Assembly: GCA_963691655.1 (NCBI GenBank)
Contig: OY829329.1
Coordinates: 9,810,708 to 9,874,707, forward strand
DNA: 64,000 nt
Reading direction: 5' to 3'
Source of the DNA: Toxonevra muliebris
Lineage: Eukaryota > Arthropoda > Insecta > Diptera > Pallopteridae
Below, one piece after another: positions 1-11,757 of this stretch. How positions within the stretch are numbered: position 1 is the stretch's first letter; every line of letters begins with the position of its first letter. Position numbers and translations under genes: made by a program. The notes under the pieces are model-generated. The model did not search any database. It worked only from the letters and a program-made list of their open reading frames with translations, and was not told the origin of the DNA.

Positions 1-1651
1 CGAATTTTGGGAACTTTTTAGAACCATCAGGATAAATATAAGATCCTAAGTCTTAGATATTTCAGATTGAAGCTAAATATTTTTGCTATTAATAACAGGA
101 ATAAAGTAATCTAGTTTCAAGTAATATTGCAATTTATTCCGTTTATTTTGCAAATAGTTTTAAGTTTCAACTCATATTTTTTTTTAACCGAAAAGTATTG
201 CAAATTGCTACACAGTGCGACATTTGCTTTGCTGTCGCTGCATGTTAGGTGCGGAAGTAGATTATCCGCGGATGTACAAACTTACAGTATAATGATACCA
301 GATATTTAACAGAACTACAAAAACAACAACAACAAAAAGCAGCAAAAAATCCAACTACAACAAAAAACATAGACAACGAGTTTTTGTTGTTGTTTTTTGC
401 TTGTATTTTTCTTCTTTTTTTAGTTGTTAACGTTTTGTTACTTTAGATAGTTGTTATTGTTGTGATTGGTAAGTGCTTTCATTGTAAAATAATATACAAA
501 ATAAGGCAAGAAGAAGGAGAAGAAGAAGAAGAAGAAAAAGAAGAAGAAGAAGAAGAAGAAGGTTTGTGAAACGCTTTAACAAAAAAAAAAAAAAAAAAAA
601 CAACGAAAAGAATTGTGAAGTAAATTGAAATATACTTTTAGGCATTGCAGATAGTTAACAAGGATTATGTAATTTGGTTTTATATTAAGTAGTTTTTTTT
701 AAGAAAAACATGAAACATTTATACTTTATATCTTTAATAAAATTGTCACCTCACCTCTTCACAAAAATACTTGCAAATTTGTGTTTTATTATTTACACGC
801 ATGTATAATCTTATAAAACTCTCTTCTCATCTGTAATTTTTTTTTTTTTTTTATTTCTCCTGATTGTTGCATAAATGTTGCATGTACATCATTTTCATAA
901 TAAATTTTACTATCTTATGTAATTAGAGTCAAGTTTATATATGTAAAAAAAAAAAAAAAAATTTCATGCCACAAGTTTTATTATACACTAAAGACTTAAC
1001 AACAACAACAACAAGTGCTTATATAACAACATTTTACGATACAACTTACGATTAGTAAGGATAATAATCAAGCAAGTTTACTTGCAGCTGCTGTATGCAT
1101 ATAAAAAAGTTCAAGTTGCCATTGTTCATTTTCTTCAACTTTATCTACATAGTTCTCCCTTTCCTTTCCTTTCCTTTTTATTTTTACATCATTTCTTTTT
1201 TGTCTTTGTCTTTATTTTATTACATACTATCAGGCGTTTTAGTTATTTTTGGCACTAGTATATGTTACATACACATGATTATCCTGTTGGGATAATAAAC
1301 AACAACATTGCAACAACTGTGCATTTACTTTAAGTTTATATATGTATGTGCATGTGTGTGTGTTTGTATAAGTAAATCTATGTCAGTGTTATATCTGCAT
1401 TTATGTATTTACTTAGTAGTCGAAAAAGTACTTGATACATTGTAGGCAGCACAGATAAGCAAATATATTTTTAAGCATTTTAAAATTTGTTTTTAAATAG
1501 TATTTTAAAATAATATTTGAAAATAGATTTCTATGTGCTTAAGTAATTTATAAAAATATTTCTTAAATTTTTTAATTCATTTGTTATAAAATTTTCTTAT
1601 CTTAGTTTTCACACATTTTTGACAGTATCTATCCTTGCATTGTGTATATAT
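1..1651. other. AT-rich non-coding DNA with simple repeats
   Basis: I see no supportable gene. The stretch holds CAA/TTG-rich tracts near 310-400 and 990-1015, a GAA/AGA microsatellite at about 508-562, several A or T homopolymers (for example 580-600 and 940-960) and a TG-rich run near 1340-1370. The open frames here are short, start inside simple sequence and have no recognisable motif. Confidence 0.6.
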
Positions 1652-1724
1652 GCCTCGATGGCGCAGTAGGCAGCGCGTAAGTCTCATAATCTTAAGGTCG
1701 TGAGTTCGAGCCTCACTCGGGGCA
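1652..1724 (+). tRNA. tRNA-Met (CAT), elongator type
   Basis: A 73-nt sequence folds as a complete cloverleaf. The acceptor arms GCCTCGA and TCGGGGC pair with one T-G wobble, followed by discriminator A. The anticodon loop CTCATAA gives CAT and the T loop is TTCGAGC. The A-box (TGGCGCAGTAGG) and B-box (GTTCGAGCC) are intact, and a T7 run (1729-1735) lies just downstream as a Pol III terminator. The sequence resembles the fly elongator methionine tRNA rather than the initiator. No intron is present. An identical body occurs at 7483-7555. Confidence 0.95.
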
Positions 1725-2850
1725 TTCGTTTTTTTACTATTTACTAAAAATTTATAATTTTCTAAAAAAATTAAATTAGCTTAAATACAATTTTCAGAAA
1801 TCCTGTTTTTTATTGACATACTAAAAAGCTAATCCTGAAAATAAATCTTATTTTGTTGTTTTAAGTCAATTCATACTGTAAAATTTTATATTAAAAACTA
1901 AAAGTTTAGAATTGCTTTCAACTATTAATTATAAAAATAAAAGTTAAGAGTCTCTTTAAAATTTTATAAAACAATGGATGCGTGCAAGATACACAGTACA
2001 TTTGATATTTAAACAGTCAAGCCAACTGAATGCCATATACAAGGGGTGCCCACGTCATATGCACTCAGTACACATTTGTTTTTGTAAAAGCATTAAAGCG
2101 TATGTTGAGAATTCTAATACACACACATATCACTCCCCACTAAGCAATACACAAATAATTTTTTTTTTCATTTCTCATCTCTTTTCTTTGCCTATACCAA
2201 TGAACAAAGCAAACTACACTTTCGTATGCTTTGTTGGTACTCATTGGCGACAGTTATATTCAACGTAGATTTTGTTGTTGTCTAACGTATGATTTTTTAT
2301 TCCTTTATAATAATAAAGTTTATATGTTTTGCACTTCCATAAGAAACTTTTGGGCACCCCTGGTATATACAAAGACTCATGACTTAGAGATGACACAGAG
2401 AGAGAGCTTACAGCGACTTCTCTGCTTGTATGGTATAGTCGATCTCCAAACGTTTAACACCAACAAATAATTTTGTCACGAATAAATATAGATTAGTATT
2501 TTGTTTTTGGTTTAGGTATGTGTATGTGTGAGTAAACTGAGTGAAATATAACGAGTCAATCTGAAGTGCTCTCTCATACATATATATGCAAACTTCGCTC
2601 GTATTTTAATTTGCATCACTCTCTTCTCTTAGTTGCTGAGAGTAGCCCTTTCATACTGCGCAGATTGAGTGAGAGGGAAACATATGACAATACAGTTATT
2701 TATATTTTACGCATTTTTCAAATTTGCCCATACCGTAAGCTACTTAAGCTATGTTTAAACATCAAAAAAAAAGTTTACAAAGGTATTAAAAGTCTTTTAA
2801 TACCTTTATTTTTAAAAATCTTTGGAGACCTACTACATATTTCTTGCATT
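1725..2850. other. non-coding interval, nothing recognised
   Basis: AT-rich DNA between the first tRNA-Met and the TTCTACTAC-rich block. Open frames reach about 100 codons but have no domain, no splice-supported continuation and ordinary AT-rich composition. A GA-rich patch occurs near 2396-2404. Confidence 0.5.
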
Positions 2851-3365
2851 TTTCTACTACTACCTTTTCTCACTGTTTTCTAATATTTTCTACTACCATT
2901 TTCTACTATATTTTTAGTACTACTATTTTTTAACCACTTTTCTGCTACTTTTTCAACTACTTTTTCTACTACTTTTTTTACTACGTTTCAGTTACTTTTC
3001 TACTACTTTTCCTACTACTCTTTCCAGAAAATAATACCTTTTCTACTGCTTTTTCTACTACCTTTCCTAGTACCTTTTCTACTACTTATTTACAATTTTT
3101 TTTACTATTACTCTTTCTAGAAAATACTACCTTTTCTACTACCTTTTCTAGTACCTTTTCTACTACTTTTTCTACTACTTTTTTTACTACTTTTCTACTA
3201 CTTTTCTTAATACTCTTTCTACTACTTTTTCTACTACAATTTATTACTATTTTTTCTACTACCATTTCTAATACAATTTAGCACTACCTTTTCTACTAAT
3301 ATTTTTTGTACTACTTCTTTTTTTACTACTTTTCTAACCATTTTTTCTAGTAATTTCTACTACCT
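2850..3365 (+). repeat. degenerate TTTTCTACTAC tandem repeat
   Basis: Roughly 500 bases consist almost entirely of variants of TTTTCTACTAC, with units of about 10-15 bases and interspersed CTTTCTAGAAAATAC variants. The strand is strongly pyrimidine-rich. It looks like an old, diverged minisatellite; no coding potential is visible. Confidence 0.85.
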
Positions 3366-3765
3366 CCTTTAAAATTGAAAAATGACAAAAACAATTTGAA
3401 ATTAGTAAAATATCACAGGAAAATAGTTACAAATAGAAAAAAAAACTTAAAGGTGACATGTTTAGCCAAGCCTTTGGCTAGTACCAACAGAGCTATAGAA
3501 ACTTCAAACTTGGAAATATGAGCTTAGGTGAAAATGATTCTAGCACTGTATAACAGGAAATTGTTTCAAACTTCAACGGAAATTCCCGAAAATGTCTATT
3601 GCAGTGTACAATCAAATAAGTGAAATTCTTCCCCTACAATTTGATCCACCCTGGTACACATATACATACATATATTTAACTTCAAACATATTCAAAAACA
3701 TTTTTCTCATCGTGCATTCTTACCAGAATACAATAATTAATTGAACAAAAATACATATATTACAT

Positions 3766-4587
3766 AGGGGAATGTCGTCTAAGTTGGAACACCTTTTTCA
3801 CTTACGCCCTTAACTTCCGTTGTAGGAAGTTGAGTTCAGCGTTATGTTGCATATGATTGGAAAGATCTCACAATGTTTTTGCTGAACATTATGAACATGA
3901 TTGGATCAGGTTAGGAAATATTGTATTCAAGTTCGGAACATGCAGTCTAAGACGGAAACCGCAGAAAATCAATTAGATGTGGAGGAATATGATTGAAAAA
4001 TGTAAAAAGCGTACGAAAACAGCACAAATACATATGAAAATGGGGGAATTGAAATTGAAAAAGAGAATTTTTAAATAAAATTTGATTTTTTTTTTCATAA
4101 AAAAAAAAAGTTTGACTTTATTGACAGATAAAATAGCTTGTCCTAATATTAGCGCATTACAAATGCAACTCTCTATTGCAGTCAATGCAAAAATAAACAG
4201 TGTTCCGACCTTGACTACACACGCCATTTGGCGTCGCACATCACGTAGACCACAAACCCGTGATGGGAACACCAAATATCACTCTAAATCTTTAAATTAC
4301 AATACAACGAATAATTTCAGTTATCTTACTTTATTGTTTTCTTGATTTTATGCATTTATTTTGCAACTGTGAAGCAGTTTTCTTTCGTTATTCGAACACT
4401 CGATTTCGTGACACGTGTAAACTGTTCCCGCTCTGAACTTTGAGTGACATAAAAAGTTTACTGTCATCGCGACAAACAATTTTACACACACACGTCGGTG
4501 AAGTTAGTGTGAAAAAACAAAATGCAAGGTTTCGAGCTAGATAATGTTCCAACCTAAACTGTATTCCAACCTAGACCACATTCCCCT
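3766..4587. mobile_element. TIR-bounded non-autonomous DNA transposon
   Basis: The left end (3766-3792) and the reverse complement of the right end (4561-4587) match over about 27 bases with a few substitutions; both start AGGGGAATGT and continue GTCTARGTTGGAA. The 822-bp interior contains no transposase-like frame. No clean target-site duplication was found, so the superfamily is unknown. A second copy of the GTTCCAACCTA motif lies just inside the right end at about 4546-4557. Confidence 0.6.
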
Positions 4588-5685
4588 TTACTTTCCACAT
4601 TACTTTCTATATTTCCATCTAAAATGTTCATTAAAAAATAAACCTTAACCGAAATAGTCTACACAGGTCAGGTACATAAATACTTTGCAGTATTTTAATT
4701 TTGAAACATACAACAACAAATCACTATCAAACGGATATCATGTTTCCGGCATATTTAACTTGAAATGAAATGATTTTTCAATAAAAATGCTACAGGGCAA
4801 ACTCATACAGGCTCAGCCTACGTATGCAAATATTGTGCATATCCACATGCAAATAAATATATTTACATACACCTACTTCATTCCTCTTTTTTTTACCTGC
4901 AATATAAATAAATGAAAAACATCCTTCTCTTCCGCATTTTTCTCTCTCTGATTTATCTCCTCGTTTTTTTTTTTTTGTTTTTTTTTTTTTGACTCCCTTT
5001 CATTTCCTGCAGCGCAGCAACAGGAATACTCCAATTTTTTCACTCAATTTTACACATATGACCAATATGAACTTCTCTTTCTTTTCCTGGCTGTCTGTAA
5101 AATGCAGATTGAATTTTAATTGAACTTCCCCGGATAATCTCTCTACTCATGCCTGGGATCACCAGCAACATATAGTCAAGTACTCATATGAATATATATG
5201 TATATATATATATGTATGTATGTATTGAATGGGTGAAAGGCTCACATCCATAGGTACCTTTGTATGCGTGTAAATGTGTGTGTGTATTTTTTATAAAAAG
5301 TTCAACTCATATATTGATTTTACACACTGAAAAAGTCAAACAAATGCAAGTTATTTCTTCTGTTCGCTTCGATTTTTGAAATGTAGAGAATTTGTATTTA
5401 AAATTCAATTTAAATGCACTGTTCACACGCAAAATTCACATACTCACACATGATATTGAAATAAAAGTTTAAAAAGTATGTAAGTAGTTATGTTATTTCA
5501 ATTGAGAAGTGAAGAATCTAAGCAAGAATTTTAATTACATTATTATTTACTTTTCATATGGCTGCCTTACAAGTAACGCAATCAATTTCAGTTTTTGTTG
5601 TTATTGTTGCCAGGTATAGTTTATGCCAGAAAGCGTTTGGGTAACTGATCTCAGAGATCAAAAATTTTTTGTTTTGAATGTAAAA
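4588..5685. other. non-coding interval with microsatellites
   Basis: AT-rich DNA with a T-run block (about 4965-4990), a TATATGTA-type microsatellite (about 5190-5225) and a TG tract near 5275. No gene or RNA signature was found. Confidence 0.5.
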
Positions 5686-5804
5686 TGCCTGGTTTTCACT
5701 ATGTCAAATTCAATCAAATTTGCCAGCATGTTGACAAATTTCATTTGGGAAATTTTCTCTTTTTCTCTCTTTGATGGCAAATATGACATAGTGAAAACCA
5801 AGCA
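5686..5804. mobile_element. 119-bp MITE, copy 1
   Basis: A short inverted-repeat element. The left end reads TGCCTGGTTTTCACTATGTC and the right end, reverse-complemented, TGCTTGGTTTTCACTATGTC. The centre is AT-rich with CTCTCTTT. Related copies are at 11442-11545 and (truncated, opposite orientation) about 15596-15692, and possibly a degraded one near 12720. There is no coding capacity. Confidence 0.75.
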
Positions 5805-5958
5805 AAAGAATTTATAATGAGCATTTTTTTGTTAGACAAAATATTTTTGGGGTACGTTCATTGGCGTTCGTAGTAGAAAATTTTGTAGATCGCATTCCAA
5901 CTTCGTTTGGAACTTAATTACAAAGAAATGAGATATGCAGTTAATGAGGAAAGGCAAA

Positions 5959-6444
5959 TTAACCTACCGGAGGCAGCGCTCTCTTTGTATTTTTTTAGGG
6001 CAAGGTTTTTCGCTCTCTTTTTGTTTTTTAGGGCAAAGTTTTTCGCTCTCTTAAGTTGAGTGCTGCACTCTCTTTTTGTTTTTTAGGGCAAAGTTTTTCG
6101 CTCTCTTAAGTTGAGTGCTGCACTCTCTTTTTGTTTTTTAGGGCAAGGTTTTTCGCTCTCTTAAGTTGAGTGCTGCACTCTCTTTTTGTTTTTTAGGGCA
6201 AAGTTTTTCGCTCTCTTAAGTTGAGTGCTGCGCTCTCTTTTTGTTTTTTTAGACGAAGTTTTTCGCTCTCTCAAGTTGAGTGCCGCACTCTCTTTTTGTT
6301 TTTTTAGACGAAGTTTTTCGCTCTCTCAAGTTGAGTGCTACACTCTCATTTGGTTTTTTTTTTCATATGAAGTTTTCCATTCTTAAATTGAGAGCGTAAA
6401 AACTTCATATGAAAAAAACAAAAAGAGAGTACGGTACTAGGTAA
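5959..6444. repeat. 55-bp tandem array within inverted ends
   Basis: About six units with a 55-base period (starts of the GGGCAAAG motif at 6031, 6086, 6141 and 6196, then GACGAAG variants near 6252 and 6307). Each contains TTTTTCGCTCTC, AAGTTGAGTGCTGC and ACTCTCTTTTTG. The outer ends are inverted copies of each other: TTAACCTACC...GCTCTCTTT on the left and the reverse complement of AAAGAGAGTACGGTACTAGGTAA on the right. The last unit is also inverted, forming a palindrome around 6337-6435. This suggests a MITE-like element whose subterminal part expanded in tandem. Confidence 0.75.
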
Positions 6445-7482
6445 GTGAGTCCGCATGAAGAATTTGTTTAACCCTTACAAGCATGATGGAAAATTTAATA
6501 TCCCACCTAGATTATCATAATATTTCCTATATTTCGAGTAGATTTTTGTCGGTTTTTATGGTTCTTTTCAAGAATTAATTTTACAGTAACATAGTAGAGA
6601 ATTGGAAATTCGTTAATATTAATAAACAAATATGAAAAAAAAATTTTCGAAAAAAAATATTTATTATCTGAGAAAGTTTTCATCGTATTCACATGAAATT
6701 TGGCATATTTAAGTTTTTAGGGTCACTGACTTTGTATTTGCTATCAGATCATCAAAATTCTAGATGGTGGATCCAATATGCCGGACTAAATTCGTAAAAT
6801 TAACTGCATTTCTGACAGAAATTGGTATATGTGGGTTTTTAGGGAAGCCAATTTTGAATCTACTATCAGATTTCCAATTTAATATGGCGGATCAGAGTTG
6901 AGTTTACGAATTTGGATCCGCTATCTGGAATTTTGAATATCTAAAAACAGATTCGTAATTAGAGAGCCCAAAAAACTATTTTAAGCCTATCGTGAAAAAA
7001 TTTTCACGTGAACATTTTCACTTGTCAGCCTATTTGTTCTCGATAGGTCTGTATATGGTAATAAGTGTTTGATCCTGATAACAGATTCATGATCAACGAC
7101 CCCAAAAACTGTTAATGCAACTATTTTTATGAAAATACAGTTACCAGAAAAATCGGTGCTTCAAAGGGTTAAATAATGGAGATCATTCGTTTCGGAAAAC
7201 TAAACAAAAATGAGTCATTAATCACAATGCAAAATATAAGTGTAAATAATTAAAATAAAAATTAACTTGCAGCTTTCAATAAAATGAAAACTAAAATATT
7301 TCCGACTTTAAAAGATGATTTTAAGCATTTGGTAAGATTGAAACCCTGATGATTGAAGTATTTCATATCAGCATAAGCTTAAAAATCTAAATTAAAAAAA
7401 AAAAAAAAATTTTAAATATAAAATTTGCTCTTATCATTTTAGCATTAATGAATGCAAGTCTGGCCTTGCATTCCTTGTATAT
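6445..7482. other. non-coding interval
   Basis: AT-rich DNA upstream of the second tRNA-Met. A segment near 6985-7050 (GCCTATCGTGA, then TTTTCAC and TTGTCAGC) is related to 52555-52612, so it is probably an interspersed repeat fragment. No gene was recognised. Confidence 0.45.
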
Positions 7483-7555
7483 GCCTCGATGGCGCAGTAG
7501 GCAGCGCGTAAGTCTCATAATCTTAAGGTCGTGAGTTCGAGCCTCACTCGGGGCA
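7483..7555 (+). tRNA. tRNA-Met (CAT), elongator type, second copy
   Basis: The body is identical to the tRNA at 1652-1724: the same acceptor stem, CAT anticodon, A and B boxes, and a T-run terminator immediately after (7557-7565). The short upstream motif TTGYRTATATGCCTCG is shared with the first copy while more distant flanks differ. This indicates duplication followed by divergence, with the gene body kept under selection. Confidence 0.95.
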
Positions 7556-8734
7556 TGTTTTTTTTATGGTAAACTCTACGATATTCGAAATTTTTTATCA
7601 AAACTTATTACTTTCAATCTTAGGATTTTTACAGCTTTTCAGATCTTATGTTTTAATTCCTAACTTACTGCAATCGACAACTTAGAGTTGGGTCTAAAAC
7701 CCGACAACTAATTGGTAAGCTCTTTGATTGGCGATGATGGATTGCTACTCTATGCGAGCAATTTTTTTCCTTTTTTTCATGGCTTAAAACAAAAAAATAT
7801 TGAAATTCGGAAGTCTTACGTATATTTACAGTTAGAGTAGCCAGACATACTGGTTTTGTCAGTGTACGTACTGATTTTATAAGATTTTTTTTTCCAAATT
7901 CAAATTCAGTAGGCGAATCTACTAATTTTTGAATTTTTGATGGTTTTATTACGGAGTTTTCTAAATCTATACCTTAAAACCAATATAACTTACTTTTATC
8001 TTAATAACATTTTAAATTTATTATTACTTTAAAAACTAAATTAAATGAAAATTTATGCATTGAACAGAAATACAGGTTTTAAAAAAAATTTATTTAAATG
8101 CCGGAAAAATTTTTTTTCGATTTTTCTCCCAATTCATTAATTAATCTAGCCATTTCCAGTTTAGTACTTACTTTTTAGAGAAATAAAGGAAACAGATTTG
8201 CTCCGGCGATTTTGAAAAGTGAGCTAATAATAAAAAGCAAAACTGTACTGATTTATTTTTATTGATTTTTTAATACAAGTTCAATGTACTGTTTTTTAGA
8301 TACAAAATCTAAGCAGTAAGAAAAACTCGATATCATCTATAATTTTTAAAAACGACTTAACCGATTATAGGTTTAGAGCACAAATTTCTCCTTCCAAAAT
8401 AACATTTTGAACTACTCAAAAATTCCTTAAAACTCGAGAAAGATTATATTATACTCAATCTGGATTCCCAAATTTCAATAAAAATATTATGATCTCATAC
8501 AATTCAGGGAATGATTGTGTGAAGTAGAAAACGACAATAGTATAATCGACTGAACAAACTTTTAACGAAAAGAAAATAGGAAAAAATATACGCAATTCTG
8601 CTATTTGAATGCAAATGTACCAAAATTGCTGTTGTGGTACGAATGTACGTTTTGGTTTCAAATTGTACTAAAAAAAAACACAATTGTACCAACATTATCA
8701 TCACTGTCATACTTAGCATAGAGGAGATGCGATA
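7556..8734. other. non-coding interval, includes a hAT-like right end
   Basis: AT-rich DNA. At about 8600-8706 a segment containing repeated GTACAATT/GTAC motifs ends in CATCACTG. Its reverse complement begins CAGTGATGATAATGTTGGTA, which resembles the start of the sequence at 31801 (CAGTGATGAAAAAGTAGGTA). I could not find the other end or a target duplication, so this is only a suspected remnant. No genes were seen. Confidence 0.4.
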
Positions 8735-9133
8735 ACACTGAGAGAGCCAACTTCCGTTCTCATTTAAGAAAGCTTACATCTCTGCTCATTTGAGAATGCT
8801 GACGTCTATGCTCGATTGAGAGAGGCGACGTCTCTGCTCGATTGAGAGAGGCGACGTCTCTGCTCATTTGTATGAGGCGATGTCTCTGCTCATTTGTATG
8901 AGGCGACGTCCTTGCTCATTTGTATGAGGCGACGTCTCTGCTCATTTGAGAGAGCCAACGTCTCTGCTCATTTGTATGAGGCGACGTCTCTGCTCATTTG
9001 TATGAAGCGACGTCTCTGCTCATTTGTATGAGGCGACGTCTCTGCTCATTTGAGAGAGCCAACGTCTCTGCTCGTTTGTATGAGGCGACGTCTCTGCTCA
9101 TTTGTATGAGCCCGACGTCGGCTCTCTCAGTGT
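8735..9133. repeat. 26-bp minisatellite bounded by inverted ends
   Basis: About fourteen units with a strict 26-base period over much of the array (successive CTCATTTG starts at 8967, 8993, 9019 and 9045), consensus GAGGCGACGTCTCTGCTCAT followed by TTGTAT. Variant units carry GAGAGAGCCAACGTC. The array is closed by inverted copies: ACACTGAGAGAGCCAAC at 8735-8751 and GTCGGCTCTCTCAGTGT at 9117-9133, one mismatch. A related single unit lies near 21160-21210. Confidence 0.85.
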
Positions 9134-11441
9134 CTGCTCATGTACTCTATGATATATAGTCAGCTCTTAGACGTGGAGACTAGTCTCTTGAAACTGTCAA
9201 ATTATGTTTGAAAAAGGGAGTAAGATGAAAGCGGTATTCCGGTAAATTAAAATATTAAATGTAAAACAAATACCATCAAAATCTTCATTAATATAACATA
9301 CAAGTAAATATTCCTCATTCCATTTACGAGTATTTCCTCCCTCAGAATTCAATAAAATTTGCAAATGAAATAAAACAACAGGAGAAATGGAGAATCGAAA
9401 AAAAAAACTAAAAACTTATTCAATTTAAAATGTTAATCAAAATCTAAACTACCAATCAGTAGTCAGTAAAAATAAAAACAAAAAAAGCAAAAATCAAGTT
9501 AAAACGTGGTGGCACGGCACAATTTAAATTGCGGTCTGAGCTCTCTCTCTCTCTCTCTCTCCATATAGCCAGTAATATACTTCCGGTTAAAATGATGTCG
9601 GCCATATTGGTGGCTATTACAACGCCTATTCCGACCAATTATTCCCACCGTTTGCTATGTAGTATGTATGTATGTATGTAATTTAAAAAGCGATTTTTTA
9701 ATGTAAATTTCAATTTAAATTGTGCGCACTCTTCAGCAGTAAGTACTTAGTTGCTTACTACACGGGAAAAACGGAATATACCAAGAGTAATCGCAACATC
9801 AAAAACAACAGCAAAAAGGAAAAGTAAAGCAAAAACAAATCAAAAGTAAAAAAAAAGAAAAGAACAATAAGAAAGCATTTGAATTGTAAGTAAATGTCGG
9901 AAACGGAAACTATTGAAATTTCCATAACCCCATTCCCTCTTTGCCAATTCCTAGCGCTCATTTAAATGTTACAATTTTAAATAAAAGCTAAAAATGGGCG
10001 TGCCAACAGGCAGGCAGGCAGGCAGGCAGGCAATCTTAAAAAGGGGTATTTCTAATTTAAAACTTAATTTGCTTGCGCAGTTAGTTTTTCCTTTAGAAGT
10101 TTCTTGCATTGTGTTTTCTTAAGGATTTCAATTGAAAATACAAATGTATTGTTGTTGTTGTTGTTGTTATTGAGGCAACTTTGCTGTACTGTTTATTTCA
10201 ATTGCTATTGTTGCCCTAGTCGTTGCCGTTGTTGTTGTTTGTGTAATTTTAATTTATATAATCAAACGCAACATTAACCTCTCGCCATATTTCTCTTTTC
10301 CCTTCTCGCTCTAAAACTCTTAGCAAAAGTAATTTAGATATCAATCTACTCTACGAAAGACAACAAACTACACTCGACTGCAGTCTACTATGGTATTGCC
10401 GACGCTCGTGGGGTCTAACTACACAGTAGCTTAGCTTAACCAGCTCAAGTGATTGCACACTTTATGCTTTTGTTGCTTTTCTTCTTCTTCTCCTTCTGCC
10501 TTTCACTTTAACGTATTCATTTTGATTTATTTAAGCAAAAATACAAAATGAAATTGTAATTTCTACAACCACTTCATTTTATTTGCCTTATTTTCCCTCT
10601 CTCTCTCTCTCTCTTGATAGCTGCTCTACTCCACCAAGCAGCAAGGTGCTCGGTTACCTTCGTGCTTTGGTCAATGCACATTTATCCTAGGCTACCAGCT
10701 CCACCGCTACCACCTTCACCGTCACCAACCTCCATCAGTTTATCCTTTCCAGCCTTGCCACTTTTACTTTTTCTCTACTTCTTTTAATTTGATTTATTTG
10801 CGTCTCACTTTATACTCAACTATTTCTGCAGCAGACACATTTTTCGCCGCAATTATTTAAGTTTGCCTCCGTTGACCAACCGTTGTATGTTTATATGTAT
10901 GTGTGTATGTATAAGTAGAAGTAGGAGAGACCACGCAAAGGGAATTGTTTGGCAATGTGTTGGCAACTCCTGCTTACAATAGTGTACTGCGTTATTTTCA
11001 CACTAGTGTTTGCATTTTAATTGAAAAACTTTTTTACGTTTTGGTTTTCAATTAGAATTTTTTTTATTTCCTTTATTTCGTTGTTTTAAAACATTTTTTA
11101 TTTTGTTTTTGAAAATAGTTTGTTTTTTTTTTGCGCTCTTTTGCAATTGTGGTTAGAGTGCGTTAAGCGGTTAACCAGAAAATGAAACCAGAAATAATAA
11201 AACCGGAAACCGCAATTCGAACATTTAAAACGTGCATTGATATTGGCATTTTTTTTTTTTTTTTTGGCTAGACATAAGGAGCTTTTTTAACATTTAATGA
11301 CAACATATTTACATGATTTTCATGGATAATAATTTCATATTGTATATTAAATACAGAATTTAATTTAATTTGTTTATTTAATTTTGCTTAGTATTTCGGT
11401 TTTGAATCTACCATGGCTGAATAATCCAGAAGGGAAACTAA
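9134..11441. other. non-coding interval with microsatellites
   Basis: Contains a CT microsatellite (about 9538-9561), an AGGC repeat (about 10007-10031), TTG-rich runs (10150-10165) and a CT run near 10595-10613. A locally GC-richer patch at about 10,620-10,760 is open in two frames but has no ATG-initiated frame and no splice-supported neighbours, so I do not call a gene. Confidence 0.5.
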
Positions 11442-11545
11442 TGACTGGTTTTCACTATCTCAAATTCAATCAAATTGGCCAACATATAGGAAATTCTCTC
11501 TTTATCTCTCTATGACAGGGAATATGACATAGTGAGAACCAAGCA
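11442..11545. mobile_element. MITE copy 2, inserted in another repeat
   Basis: About 104 bp with ends TGACTGGTTTTCACTATCTC and, reverse-complemented, TGCTTGGTTCTCACTATGTC. It is flanked by TAA on both sides (ACTAA before, TAAGC after). The flanks match 36593-36615 (GGAAACTAGACTTAACTG) and 31696-31716 (GGAAAACCAAGCTTAACTG), which lack the insert and so act as empty sites. This supports a 3-bp TAA target duplication, as in PIF/Harbinger-type MITEs. Confidence 0.75.
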
Positions 11546-11640
11546 TAAGCTTAACTGTTAAACCATGAAGTGAGAGCGCTGAGCGTAATGGTTTTTATAT
11601 GACTTGAAATCACGAAACACACACACACACACACGTTATG
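11546..11640 (+). repeat. interspersed repeat R1, copy 1
   Basis: Segment TTAACTGT..ACCATGAAGTGAGAGCG, then GGTTTTTATATGA, then ACGAAACACACACACACAC. It recurs at about 31713-31800 and 36603-36700. In those two copies the CA-rich end is interrupted by hAT-like sequence. There is no coding potential. Confidence 0.65.
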
Positions 11641-11718
11641 CATACAATATAATTTTTGAATTGACAATTGAGTCCAGAATGAAAATCAGAGTGACATGTG
11701 GGATGCTGCTACCTCTAT

Positions 11719-11757
<39 letters not shown>

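Noticed and set aside
10621..10860. GC-richer patch open in two plus frames, possible exon
   Set aside because: No ATG-initiated frame, no homologous domain, and no flanking exon with compatible splice phase could be identified. Ser/Pro/Thr-rich translation follows from CCACC/CTACC composition.
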